Source: Xenococcus sp. PCC 7305
GTDB taxonomy: Bacteria; Cyanobacteriota; Cyanobacteriia; Cyanobacteriales; Xenococcaceae
Length of the DNA: 37,075 bases
Assembly (NCBI RefSeq): GCF_000332055.1
Contig: NZ_ALVZ01000173.1
Coordinates: 1-37,075 of the forward strand
Direction: 5' to 3'
Position 1 is the first letter of the stretch. Every line of letters starts with the position of its first letter. The notes beneath the pieces were generated by a model. It had not been told where the DNA came from, did not search any database, and saw only the letters and a list, made by a program, of their open reading frames with translations. A program made the position numbers and the translations under genes. Positions 15,603-24,467 of the stretch are shown here, in pieces.

Positions 15603-17252
15603 ATGAAACGCTTGCAGACTTTCATTGTTATTCTATTTGTAACTATTGCCTTCAGTGTGTTTTTTGCAATGTCCAATAATAGAGCAATAGCTACTGCGCC
15701 ATTCTTTAAGGGCATGGGAACTCATCATCATGCTATTAGCACTAAATCACCTCAAGCACAGCGTTATTTTGACCAGGGTTTAGTTTTGGCCTATGGGTTC
15801 AACCATGCAGAAGCTGCTCGTTCTTTTCGCGAAGCAATAAAACTCGATCGCGATTGTGCTATGTGCAATTGGGGATTAGCCTATGTCTTGGGGCCTAATA
15901 TCAATGCCAAGATGGATGATGAGGCCGTGCCAGAAGCCTATGGGGCAATTCAACGAGCGCTCAAGCTTGCCGAAAAAAGCAACCCGTCCGAACAATCATA
16001 TATCAATGCCCTGGCGACCCGTTATGTGGCGCAACCATTAGAAGATCGGAGTGCTTTAGATCTCGCCTATGCCGAAGCGATGGCCAAAGTTGCGCAACAA
16101 TATCCCGATGACTTGGATGCTGCTACTCTCTATGCCGAAGCCTTAATGGATACCATGCCTTGGGACTATTGGACAGAGGAAAAAACACCCAAAGCAGCAA
16201 CTCAAAAAGTTCTCGATACTTTAGACTCTGTTCTCCAAAAAGATGCGAACCATCCTGGGGCCAATCATCTTTATATTCATGCAGTAGAAGCCGTGCGACC
16301 AGAACAAGCTATTGCTGCTGCCGATCGCTTAGGTGGTTTAGTGCCAGGTTCGGGGCATTTGGTACATATGCCTTCGCATATTTATATTCGCGTGGGACGG
16401 TATCGCGATGCTGTGGTAACTAATCAAAATGCGATCGCAGTAGACGATGAATATATCACTCAATGCCATGCCCAAGGGGTTTATCCTTTGGCTTATATGC
16501 CGCACAATCGTCATTTTCTCTGGTTTGCTGCGACTTTAGAAGGCAACAGAAAAATAGCGGATGAAGCAGGTAAGACTCTGGCTGCGGGGATTGATCCTGA
16601 GATGATGCGCGAACCAGGTCTGGGGACTCTACAACATTTTTACTCTATTCCCTTATTTACCATGACTCGATTTGGGGAATGGGATGAAATTCTTCAAGCA
16701 CCTCAACCGGCAGTAGATCTAAAATATCCCACGGGATTATGGCATTATGCTCGGGGTTTGGCTTACACGCGTCAGGACAAATTTTCTAAGGCAGAAGCAG
16801 AGCTTCAAGCGTTAACTTTGTTGGCTAATGACCCAGAATTAGAAGAAGTAACTATTTGGGATATTAATACTACTCAAAATATTTTACAAGTTGCAGCAAA
16901 GGTCTTGACTGGAGAAATCGCAGCTCAACAAGGAGAATCTGCTCAGGCGATCGCGAGTTTGCGTCAAGCAGTTGTTCTAGAAGATGCCTTGAACTACGAT
17001 GAACCTGCCGATTGGGCAACTCCTGCCCGGCAATATCTGGGTGCAGCTTTATTGGAAGCTAAAGAGTTTGCCGCAGCAGAACAAGCATATCGCGAAGATT
17101 TAGCTATTTATCCCGACAATGGTTGGTCATTATTTGGCTTAAGGCAAAGTCTCCAAGCTCAAGGAAAGGATGCAGCTGCGCAAAAGACACAACAGCAGTT
17201 TGAAGCTGTATGGCAATATGCTGATGTTCAATTAACTGCGTCTAGATTTTAG
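15603..17252 (+). CDS. Secreted tetratricopeptide-repeat protein of unknown function
   Basis: A protein of about 549 residues. The frame is open from 15546, but the ATG at 15603 gives MKRLQTFIVILFVTIAFSVFF, a clean signal peptide or membrane anchor, so I prefer it. After ITVal-free linker residues the first repeat reads RYFDQGLVLAYGFNHAEAA, then a helical array of TPR-like units (SFREAIKLDRDCAMCNWGLAY, LYAEALMDTMPWDYW) through to the C-terminus, which ends with standard TPRs (EFAAAEQAYREDLAIYPDNG). The region GANHLYIHAVEA / HMPSHIYIRVGRY / YMPHNRHFLWFAA is rich in histidines at regular places and may be a ligand or metal site. The stop overlaps the convergent folC stop by 11 bp. No enzymatic motif was recognised; role unknown. 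Confidence 0.75.
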   Translation: MKRLQTFIVILFVTIAFSVFFAMSNNRAIATAPFFKGMGTHHHAISTKSPQAQRYFDQGLVLAYGFNHAEAARSFREAIKLDRDCAMCNWGLAYVLGPNINAKMDDEAVPEAYGAIQRALKLAEKSNPSEQSYINALATRYVAQPLEDRSALDLAYAEAMAKVAQQYPDDLDAATLYAEALMDTMPWDYWTEEKTPKAATQKVLDTLDSVLQKDANHPGANHLYIHAVEAVRPEQAIAAADRLGGLVPGSGHLVHMPSHIYIRVGRYRDAVVTNQNAIAVDDEYITQCHAQGVYPLAYMPHNRHFLWFAATLEGNRKIADEAGKTLAAGIDPEMMREPGLGTLQHFYSIPLFTMTRFGEWDEILQAPQPAVDLKYPTGLWHYARGLAYTRQDKFSKAEAELQALTLLANDPELEEVTIWDINTTQNILQVAAKVLTGEIAAQQGESAQAIASLRQAVVLEDALNYDEPADWATPARQYLGAALLEAKEFAAAEQAYREDLAIYPDNGWSLFGLRQSLQAQGKDAAAQKTQQQFEAVWQYADVQLTASRF

Positions 17253-18540
17253 TTTTTGTATTATTAGCGAAGAAATAACCTATTAAATACAAAGAACCGC
17301 AAAAAACAACTAGCTTTTCTGAATTTGCAGATTGAGCCCAAATATTATCTAAGGCTACAAATAACTCATCATAGATTTTGCATTGACTCAGTTGAGGGCA
17401 AACTTGCTGAGCAATCACTGCTAAATCTTTTGGGTCAGCACTACTATGGCCTGGCACAGTCACTAAATGTAATTGATCATGGGGACGCAATAAAGCTTGA
17501 AAAACATCTTGATGATCTTTAGTTGATAACATGCCCATGATAAAGGTTACAGGCTTATTCAGAGTATCTAAATAATGACGCAGTGCGATCGCCGCAGCCG
17601 TGTTATGAGCCCCATCAATTAAAAGAGGGCGATCGCGATAACTAGTCCATTGCAATCTTCCTGGCCATTGAGTTTTGGCCATGCCTTCGGAGATCCCAGT
17701 TTCCGCAATAGCCCAGCCTTTTTGTTGTAATATTTTGCAAGAGGCGATCGCGATCGCTGAATTGTGCAACTGAATATCACCGAGTAAGGGCAAAGGATAG
17801 ACCACATCCTCATATTTAGCCCATCTTCCTGCTGGTTTCCCAATCTCCCCAGTTTCGCCACTCTCTAATTCGACTGCTGGTTCAATCCAAACTGTTGGAC
17901 AATTTAGCTCGGCAATCTTTTGCTGAACCACGACAATCGCTTCTGGGGGCAATTTACCAATTACCGCAGGACAATTTGCTTTCAAGACTCCTGCTTTTTC
18001 TCCGGTAATATCTGGGATAGTTGGCCCCAGACGTTGCCAATGTTCTCGACTGATAGAGGTGATAATACTTAGTAATGGGCGATCGCAAACATTAGTCGCA
18101 TCCAGTCTGCCTCCTAAACCCACTTCCATAACAGCAAGATCGACCTGGGATTGGGCAAAATAAAGCCAAGCTGCTGCGGTAAAAACTTCAAACTGAGTTG
18201 GCCTATCCTCTAACGAATTTGCTTTGGCAATCACTTGCTGCAAAACATCTAGTAACACAGACTGCTTAATCGGTTGTTCGTTCAAAGATATTCTTTCGCT
18301 CCAGGAGACTAAATGAGGAGAAGTATAACGCCCGACTCGATAACCTGTTGCAGTCAAAATTGCTGAGAGGTAGGCACAAACCGAACCTTTGCCATTAGTT
18401 CCTGCCACATGAATTATCGGTACTTTATCTTGGGGATTATCTAACTCTACTAATAGTTGTTTAATTCTTGCTAAACCTAAATTAACTCCGAAACGTTTAA
18501 AGGGTTGTAGTAAAGAATCAATACTGGAATATTCAGTCAT
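17242..18540 (-). CDS. folC: Bifunctional folylpolyglutamate synthase / dihydrofolate synthase
   Basis: A 432-residue Mur-ligase-superfamily enzyme that adds glutamate to dihydropteroate and to folates, using ATP. The P-loop is HVAGTNGKGSVCAYL (GTNGKGS at 47-53), followed by YTSPHLVSWSERISLN (folate-loop region), AVMEVGLGGRLDATNV (metal/ATP glutamate), ISREHWQRLG, GEKAGVLK with the lysine that is carbamylated in the family, and LLIDGAHNTAAA at the second-domain hinge. All the usual motifs are intact and the length is typical. It is convergent with the TPR gene (11-bp overlap of the ends) and its 5' side faces the 363-bp gap before the glycan cluster. Confidence 0.95.
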   Translation of the reverse strand: MTEYSSIDSLLQPFKRFGVNLGLARIKQLLVELDNPQDKVPIIHVAGTNGKGSVCAYLSAILTATGYRVGRYTSPHLVSWSERISLNEQPIKQSVLLDVLQQVIAKANSLEDRPTQFEVFTAAAWLYFAQSQVDLAVMEVGLGGRLDATNVCDRPLLSIITSISREHWQRLGPTIPDITGEKAGVLKANCPAVIGKLPPEAIVVVQQKIAELNCPTVWIEPAVELESGETGEIGKPAGRWAKYEDVVYPLPLLGDIQLHNSAIAIASCKILQQKGWAIAETGISEGMAKTQWPGRLQWTSYRDRPLLIDGAHNTAAAIALRHYLDTLNKPVTFIMGMLSTKDHQDVFQALLRPHDQLHLVTVPGHSSADPKDLAVIAQQVCPQLSQCKIYDELFVALDNIWAQSANSEKLVVFCGSLYLIGYFFANNTKTKI

Positions 18541-18903
18541 GGGAAATAGTTAGAAATCGTCGGCCTATAGCAATTTTTGATACTGGATTTATTTATTCTA
18601 CTCTTACCTACGTAACTAAGCAGAATCAATTAAGAGTTTTCAGTATATTTACGTAGGTATAATTGTCAATATATCAAGAATAATAAGAGTATATACTTAT
18701 TTTTTAAGTGTAAATATTTAGGTGATTATATTGTTGTTGTTTATGAAAATTTCAAATATAAAGAACAAGTTAGGAAATGAAGAAAGACTCAGATAATTAC
18801 TTACAGTATTAATGATGATCTTGTATCTAAATGTCCCAAAGTAAGCAAGCTCGCACTATTTTTTTAGGTGAGCTGCCATAAAAATCTAAACTAGATTGTA
18901 TAC
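18541..18903. promoter_or_regulatory. AT-rich intergenic region between folC and the glycan cluster
   Basis: A 363-bp gap between divergent genes. It holds an 11-bp inverted repeat (TACCTACGTAA at 18605-18615 and its complement at 18649-18659, 33 bp apart), which may be a regulator site or a long-loop hairpin. It also holds one copy of a 20-bp sequence (18754-18773) that recurs at 23405-23424, just after the TPR-glycosyltransferase gene. Otherwise it is AT-rich with several TATAAT-like hexamers I cannot rank. The promoters of folC and of the cluster presumably lie here. I see no RNA gene or riboswitch. Confidence 0.4.
18754..18773 (+). repeat. 20-bp direct repeat, copy 1
   Basis: Twenty bases, reading aaatataaag then aacaagttag, identical to 23405-23424. 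The two copies bracket the large TPR-glycosyltransferase gene. In this copy the same reading frame stops after KYKEQVRK, so it may be the broken 5' fragment of the gene whose remnant lies at 23402-23579. Confidence 0.6.
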
Positions 18904-21900
18904 TTGCCCCGGTTAAATATCATTCGAGACCCTCAACAAAATAAGATAGTAAGATCCTTAAGTCAGACTTCTGTTTTAGATGTTCATGCAGACCAAAATT
19001 TATCCCCAATGAAACAAGCTGAAATTATTGATAATCAAGTTGCGACTCAAGAGGTAAGTTCTGCAAGAATTTATCTTGAACAAGCATTAGTCTACAGGAA
19101 AGAATCTCAATGGCCAGAAGCAATCCGAGCGTGTGAAGCGGCTTTAAAGCTAAATCCAGAATTGGCAGAAGCCTATAAGGTTTTGGGAGATGCCAATCAA
19201 AGTCTGGGGGAATTTTCCAAAGCGATTGGTTATTATGGAAAAGCGATCGCCCTCAAGCCGGATTTTCCTGAAGCCTATGCCAATCTTGGCAGTCTCTACG
19301 CCCAACAGTCAAAATGGCAGCAGGCTCTCGATTATTATCAAAAAGCCTTAGAAATTAAACCAGATTTGGCTGGTGTCTACAACCATATTGCTAAGGTCAG
19401 AAAACATTTGAATCCTCAAGCAAACCAAGTCAATGCTGCGGCTATTTATCTAGAGCAAGCTTTAGCCTATAAAGAAGAGTCTCAATGGTCAGAAGTGATC
19501 CGAGCTTGCGAAACAGCATTAGGGCTTGATCCGAAACTAGCAAAAGCCTATAAGGTTTTGGGGGATGCTAATCAAAGTCTAGGCAAATTCTCGGCAGCTA
19601 TTGGCTATTATGGTCAAGCGATCACCATTAAGCCAGATTTTCCCGAAGCCTATGCCAATCTGGGGACTCTCTACGCTCAACAAAAACAATGGCAACAAGC
19701 TCTCGACTATTACCAAAAAGCCTTAGAACTCAAACCGGATTTAGCTGGGGTCTATAAACATGTCGCTCGGGTCTGGCAAAATTTGGGACAACCAGAAAAA
19801 GCTCAAAGTATCTTAGCTCAAGCGCAAAAATTAGAGTCCCAATCCCAGACTCAAACTTCGCCCAAAGATTTGTTTCATTTAGGAGAGCAAGCTTGTCAGC
19901 AAGGCAATCTTGAACAGGCTCTCAAATATTATCAACAGGCAGTGCAACTAGCGCCCAACTTCAGTCAAGCTTATCAAAGACTCGCCGCAATTACAGAGAA
20001 AATGGGTCTTTGGCAAGAATCTACTATTTATTATCGGCAACTACTTCAGTTAAAGGATTCTGTCGGTATTTCGTCTCTGCCCCCAGCGAGAAAGCAATTA
20101 TCCCTCAAGCAGCAAATAGCGCAAAATTACGGAAAAAAAGGCGAAGGATCGGCATTTAATGCGGGACGAAGCCCAACGGAGTCGACTCTTGCTGCAGATT
20201 CTGCTGATTATCAAGTCAGTCAGGGTAATTTATTTGCGCAAAAACAACAATGGCGCGAAGCAATTCTCCATTATCAAAAAGCCATTGAACTTAATCCCAA
20301 ACTAGTTGCTGCTTATCGTAATTTAGCTCGGATTTTAACCCAAATTGGCAAAATCGAGCAGGCAACTAGCTACTGGTTGAAGGCAGTGGAGCTAGATGCT
20401 CAAGGTCTTCAGGCAGGGGAATATTTACAGCTAGCAAACAATCTTGTAACTCAGGGAAAAACATCCCAAGCTGTTACTTGCTATCGCAGAGCAATTCAAT
20501 TGCAGCCTACTTTGATCGACGCTTATCTTAATCTAGGACAAGTTTTGACAACAGCAGGAGAATTACCCAAAGCATTACAATGCTATCAAGAGGCAATTAA
20601 GTATAATCCGCAAAATCACCAACTATATTTCAACTTGGGATTATGTTTTACCCAACAAAAAAATTGGGAACAAGCAGTTCAATGCTATCAGCAAGCATTA
20701 CAGATTAAATCAGACTATTGGGAAGCGCTGCATAATCTAGGCGGGGTTTTGGGGAATTTGCAACTATGGTCGGAAGCCATTACAGTCTATCGTCGTGCGA
20801 TTAAGTTAAAACCCGATGTCGCTTGGTCCTATAATGACCTGGGTTTGATTTTGCTTCAAGTCAATAGACCGGAAGAAGCGATCGCCGTTTTCCGCAAAGC
20901 CGTTTCCTTAAAACCTGATTTTGCCGCAGCACATTTGCGACTGGGTGATGCCCTTGCAACAGTGAGCAAATGGTCCGATGCGATCTCTGCTTATCAGGCT
21001 TCAGGTCAGATCCAAGCTGATCTCCCGAATTTATCAAGTAAATTAGGTAATGTCTTTTTTCAGCAAAGTGAAGAATATCGGCAGACTGCCCTGAGGCATT
21101 TCATGCAAGCAATTGAGCAAGATCCAGATAATACCAACAATTACCATCAAGCTTTAGCCATCGACAAAAATAACATAGAACTCTATTTAAGATTGGGCAA
21201 TAGGTTAATCGAACAAAAAAATCTCGATGAGGCGATCGTTGCTTATCAAATGGCCGTGCAGCTGCAACCAAAAAATGTCGAAGCGACGATCCGCTTAACC
21301 AATGCCTTAATGGAAAAACATCCGGAGACTGATGTAAAAAAGTTAGTGGAGCGATTGATTAGCCTACCCACATCAACGCTCCAACAGCAAGAAGATAATG
21401 CCCATAGTTTAGATATTAGCGCCAATATAACTCTTCCCTACAGTGATCATCCTGTTGTGTCGATTATTATTCCTGTCTATAATAAGCTCGACTATACAAT
21501 CCAATGTCTATCTTCCTTAGCCAATCAAATTCCCCAGGATATCCAAGTGGAAGTGATTGTGATCAACGATTGTTCCACCGATTGTACTCAGGAGATTTTA
21601 GAACAAGTAGCAGGTCTAAAACTAATCAATAATTCGCAAAACTTAGGCTTTATTCATTCCTGTAATAAAGGTGCAGAAATAGCTCAAGGCGAATATCTCT
21701 ATTTTCTCAATAACGACACTCAGATTCGTCCCCAGGCAATTGAAAGCTTAGTCGAAGTTTTCCAAGGTGATCAAACAGTAGGCGTAGTCGGTTCTAAGTT
21801 AATTTACCCTGATGGCTCGCTACAAGAGGCAGGTGGCGTTATTTGGCAAGATGCTTCGGGCTGGAATTATGGCAGAAACGAAAATCCTTTTGACTCCAAA

Positions 21901-23385
21901 TATAATTATCTGCGAGAGGTTGATTATTGTTCGGGAGCAAGCCTCATGGTCAAGCAATCCACCTTTAACACCTTAGGGGGTTTTGCCACGGAGTTCGCCC
22001 CAGCATATTACGAAGATACTGATTTATGTTTTGCGATTCGCCATCAATTAGGCTTAAAAGTCATTTATCAGCCGAAGTCGGAGGTTATTCACTATGAGGG
22101 TATTAGTTCAGGAACTTCCACCGCTAGCGGAGTGAAGCAGTATCAAGTCGTTAATGCCCAAAAATTTCAGCAAAAATGGCGTCATTTTTTAAGTACTAGT
22201 CAATATTTACCAAATCAAGGCAGCGAAGGTTTGCCAAGAGCGGCTAGGAAATATCAGGGCCAAAAAACAATCTTAGTTATAGATACTTACATGCCTTGCT
22301 ATGACAAGGAGTCTGGCTCTCAAAGACTATTTCATCTGTTAAAGATCTTTAGACAGCTAGACTATCATGTAATTTTTGCAGCAGACAATGGCGTCAAGGA
22401 CGAACCCTATAACGAAGAATTACAAAATCTGCAAATAGAAACTTTATATACTCAAGATGGTTTCGGAAACACTCCTGAGTCCCAGATTACCGAGAGATTA
22501 CCTTTAATTGATCTAGCTTGGATTTGCCGTCCTGATCTCAATGAAAAATATTTACCTCTAATTCGCTCTCAGCCAAATATAAAGGTTGTCTATGACACTA
22601 TCGATCTTCACTATCTGAGAATGAAGCGTGCTTGGGAACTATCTACCACGAAAAATCCCCAAGAAACTACTGAATGGGTAAATATGCAAAAGCGAGAATT
22701 GAAAATAGCTCGCAAGGCAGATTTGACTATTACTGTGACGGAGGTCGAAAAATCAATTCTACAGCAACAAGGGATTAACTCTGTCGAGGTGGTGCCAAAT
22801 GTTCACGTACCTCGCACTAGTCAGGATACTGAGCGAGATACTAGTTTTGCTGCAAGAAAAGATATTCTGTTCATCGGTAGTTATAATCATCCACCGAATG
22901 TTGATGCAGTTCTTTGGTTATGTCGTGAGATTATGCCTTTGGTTTGGGAGCAGTTGCCATCGGTCAAAGTCACTTTACTCGGTAGTAATCCCACTGCTCA
23001 AGTTCAAAGTCTAGCTAGCGATCGCGTGGCTGTTACCGGTTACATTCGGGATGTGAGTGACTATTTCTTGAGCCATCGCATTTTTGTTTCTCCTCTAAGA
23101 TACGGTGCCGGGATGAAAGGCAAAATCGGACAGAGTTTGGAGTATAGTCTGCCAATCATCTCTACTGCTGTAGGTATTGAAGGGATGCATTTAACAACCG
23201 AAAAAAATCTGTTGGAAGCGAATGATACCGTAACATTTGCTCAAGCTATTTTACGACTTTATCAAACAGAAGAGCTATGGTCATATTTAGCCAGTAATTC
23301 CCAAGAAGCAATTAGTATTTTTACCCCAGAAACTATTAAGCATAATTTACATTTCTTACTAGAAAAGTTAAACAATCATGATTAA
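18904..23385 (+). CDS. Giant TPR protein with fused GT2 and GT4-type glycosyltransferase domains
   Basis: Up to 1493 residues. Many TPR units (about 54-815) with KPDFPEAYANLG-type repeats resemble the arrays of O-GlcNAc transferase-like proteins. A GT2 domain (about 850-1075) follows: SIIIPVYNK, VIVINDCSTD, YLYFLNNDTQIRP (metal-binding acids), GASLMV, and AYYEDTDLCFAIR. A GT4-type domain (about 1120-1490) follows: DTYMPCYDKESGSQRL, DTIDLHYLRMKR, ILFIGSYNHPPNVDA and SPLRYGAGMKGKIGQSLEY. Thus one chain holds two transferases and a protein-interaction scaffold. The open frame begins with TTG at 18904, just after an in-frame TAG at 18892; the first ATG is at 19009, so the start is uncertain. It probably opens the glycan cluster, but the acceptor (protein or glycan) is unknown. 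Confidence 0.88.
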   Translation: MPRLNIIRDPQQNKIVRSLSQTSVLDVHADQNLSPMKQAEIIDNQVATQEVSSARIYLEQALVYRKESQWPEAIRACEAALKLNPELAEAYKVLGDANQSLGEFSKAIGYYGKAIALKPDFPEAYANLGSLYAQQSKWQQALDYYQKALEIKPDLAGVYNHIAKVRKHLNPQANQVNAAAIYLEQALAYKEESQWSEVIRACETALGLDPKLAKAYKVLGDANQSLGKFSAAIGYYGQAITIKPDFPEAYANLGTLYAQQKQWQQALDYYQKALELKPDLAGVYKHVARVWQNLGQPEKAQSILAQAQKLESQSQTQTSPKDLFHLGEQACQQGNLEQALKYYQQAVQLAPNFSQAYQRLAAITEKMGLWQESTIYYRQLLQLKDSVGISSLPPARKQLSLKQQIAQNYGKKGEGSAFNAGRSPTESTLAADSADYQVSQGNLFAQKQQWREAILHYQKAIELNPKLVAAYRNLARILTQIGKIEQATSYWLKAVELDAQGLQAGEYLQLANNLVTQGKTSQAVTCYRRAIQLQPTLIDAYLNLGQVLTTAGELPKALQCYQEAIKYNPQNHQLYFNLGLCFTQQKNWEQAVQCYQQALQIKSDYWEALHNLGGVLGNLQLWSEAITVYRRAIKLKPDVAWSYNDLGLILLQVNRPEEAIAVFRKAVSLKPDFAAAHLRLGDALATVSKWSDAISAYQASGQIQADLPNLSSKLGNVFFQQSEEYRQTALRHFMQAIEQDPDNTNNYHQALAIDKNNIELYLRLGNRLIEQKNLDEAIVAYQMAVQLQPKNVEATIRLTNALMEKHPETDVKKLVERLISLPTSTLQQQEDNAHSLDISANITLPYSDHPVVSIIIPVYNKLDYTIQCLSSLANQIPQDIQVEVIVINDCSTDCTQEILEQVAGLKLINNSQNLGFIHSCNKGAEIAQGEYLYFLNNDTQIRPQAIESLVEVFQGDQTVGVVGSKLIYPDGSLQEAGGVIWQDASGWNYGRNENPFDSKYNYLREVDYCSGASLMVKQSTFNTLGGFATEFAPAYYEDTDLCFAIRHQLGLKVIYQPKSEVIHYEGISSGTSTASGVKQYQVVNAQKFQQKWRHFLSTSQYLPNQGSEGLPRAARKYQGQKTILVIDTYMPCYDKESGSQRLFHLLKIFRQLDYHVIFAADNGVKDEPYNEELQNLQIETLYTQDGFGNTPESQITERLPLIDLAWICRPDLNEKYLPLIRSQPNIKVVYDTIDLHYLRMKRAWELSTTKNPQETTEWVNMQKRELKIARKADLTITVTEVEKSILQQQGINSVEVVPNVHVPRTSQDTERDTSFAARKDILFIGSYNHPPNVDAVLWLCREIMPLVWEQLPSVKVTLLGSNPTAQVQSLASDRVAVTGYIRDVSDYFLSHRIFVSPLRYGAGMKGKIGQSLEYSLPIISTAVGIEGMHLTTEKNLLEANDTVTFAQAILRLYQTEELWSYLASNSQEAISIFTPETIKHNLHFLLEKLNNHD
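19069..19780 (+). repeat. Internal tandem duplication inside the TPR-glycosyltransferase gene
   Basis: Residues about 56-166 and 181-289 are near-copies at a 125-residue (375-bp) period: both contain IYLEQAL, ES QW, AYKVLGDANQSLG, PDFPEAYANLG and QQALDYYQKALE. Similarity runs at about 19069-19405 and 19444-19780. Differences are scattered substitutions with the same spacing, consistent with duplication then divergence. Confidence 0.8.
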
Positions 23386-23401
23386 AAAGTATAACAAGAA
23401 T

Positions 23402-23579
23402 ATGAAATATAAAGAACAAGTTAGAGAATCTCAAGAGTATCAAATGATTACATACGCTGTATACAAACAATCCCCATTAACTTACGTTTTTCAATATTAT
23501 TAAAAATGTTTTTGGAGAAAAACGACATAATTTCGAAGTGGCCGGAGTAGAATTTTTATTGCAGAAACAACCATCTTAA
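23402..23579 (+). pseudogene. Possible frameshifted or deleted gene remnant
   Basis: An ATG at 23402 opens a 33-codon frame (MKYKEQVRESQEYQ..., stop at 23501-23503). In the next frame a second open run of about 26 codons (from about 23499, ..NFEVAGVEFLLQKQPS, stop at 23577-23579) continues without a start. Two abutting pieces in different frames look like the two ends of one gene joined by deletion and frameshift. The 5' part repeats the 20-bp sequence at 18754. I do not recognise the parent family, and two chance runs remain possible. Confidence 0.35.
23405..23424 (+). repeat. 20-bp direct repeat, copy 2
   Basis: Identical to 18754-18773, but here in frame with an ATG three bases upstream (23402). 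The bases on both sides differ from copy 1. It could mark the shared 5' end of a duplicated, decayed gene, or an old recombination junction. Confidence 0.6.
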
Positions 23580-23589
23580 TCTAAGAAAA

Positions 23590-24417
23590 ATGCTGACTAT
23601 AGACAAAAAAAATCTTGAATACCTAAGTAAAAAAATTGCCATTGAAATTTTTAATGATTATTTTAATCGAATTCCTCCGAATAATTGGCAAAGAAAATAC
23701 TTGGAGGTTCACAGAAAAAGAATAATTCATACCCTAACCATAATACCCATAGCTAACAGTGATGGATTGCAGGTTTTAGATGCAGGCACTGGGGGATTCA
23801 TGCTGGAGTGGCTAACTGATTATCTAAAATATGATAAGTCCTTTGGCACGATTTTTAATGATGAAAGTGTTGAATTTAAGCAAATGAGCTTTAAGTACTT
23901 GAATCAAGGGAGAAAGTACGACACTTATCATATGAATATGGAGAAACATTCTCTTCCTTGTGAATCAGAAAAATTTTCCCTAATTGTTTTTTGTGAAGTA
24001 TTAGAACATTTTCAAATTGACCCAATGTTTTTTCTGATTGAAGCTAATCGGGTTTTAAAGTCGGATGGATTATTGTTGCTAACTACCCCTAATTCTGCTG
24101 GTCAGATTGCTCTTCAATATATCTTAAATGGCCAACCGCCTTACAACTATTATGCCTACAATAAGTTCGGTCAAAATGATGGTCACAGGTTTGAATATAC
24201 ACCAAGTATAGTAAGTATTGCACTAGAATCAGCAGGATTTGAAATCATAGAATTAACAACTCAATATGATGCCAAAGAAAAAGACGAAGAGCTAGAAAAA
24301 TTTTTAGCTAGTGGCAACTATAACACTGAACTAAGAGGTGATCGTATTTCTGTGCTGGCGAAAAAAGTATCCGTTCCCAGAGACAGATATCCTCATCCTT
24401 TGTACAGAAGAAGTTGA
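23590..24417 (+). CDS. Class I SAM-dependent methyltransferase
   Basis: A 275-residue cytoplasmic methyltransferase of the UbiE-like (class I) fold. Motif I is VLDAGTGGFMLEWL at about 62-75, binding SAM. After the expected spacing come the acidic FNDES stretch, CEVLEHFQIDPMFF (the end of strand 4) and NRVLKSDGLLLLTTPN (post-III). The C-terminal part (HRFEYTPSIVSIALESAGF) is usual for small-molecule or sugar-lipid methyltransferases. It starts a run of AT-rich genes on the plus strand; its stop overlaps the TTG that could open the next frame. Acceptor unknown; O-methylation of a sugar in the cluster's glycan is a reasonable guess. RBS weak. Confidence 0.82.
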   Translation: MLTIDKKNLEYLSKKIAIEIFNDYFNRIPPNNWQRKYLEVHRKRIIHTLTIIPIANSDGLQVLDAGTGGFMLEWLTDYLKYDKSFGTIFNDESVEFKQMSFKYLNQGRKYDTYHMNMEKHSLPCESEKFSLIVFCEVLEHFQIDPMFFLIEANRVLKSDGLLLLTTPNSAGQIALQYILNGQPPYNYYAYNKFGQNDGHRFEYTPSIVSIALESAGFEIIELTTQYDAKEKDEELEKFLASGNYNTELRGDRISVLAKKVSVPRDRYPHPLYRRS

Positions 24418-24467
24418 CAGAAAATATTTTGGTTTCTTTGTTAGTTTATCGTAAATATAAATCGATT

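Noticed and set aside
24414-24467. N-terminal extension of the divergent sulfotransferase from TTG
   Set aside because: TTG overlaps the stop of the upstream gene and the added residues are not family-like; the ATG at 24468 leads directly into the sulfotransferase fold.
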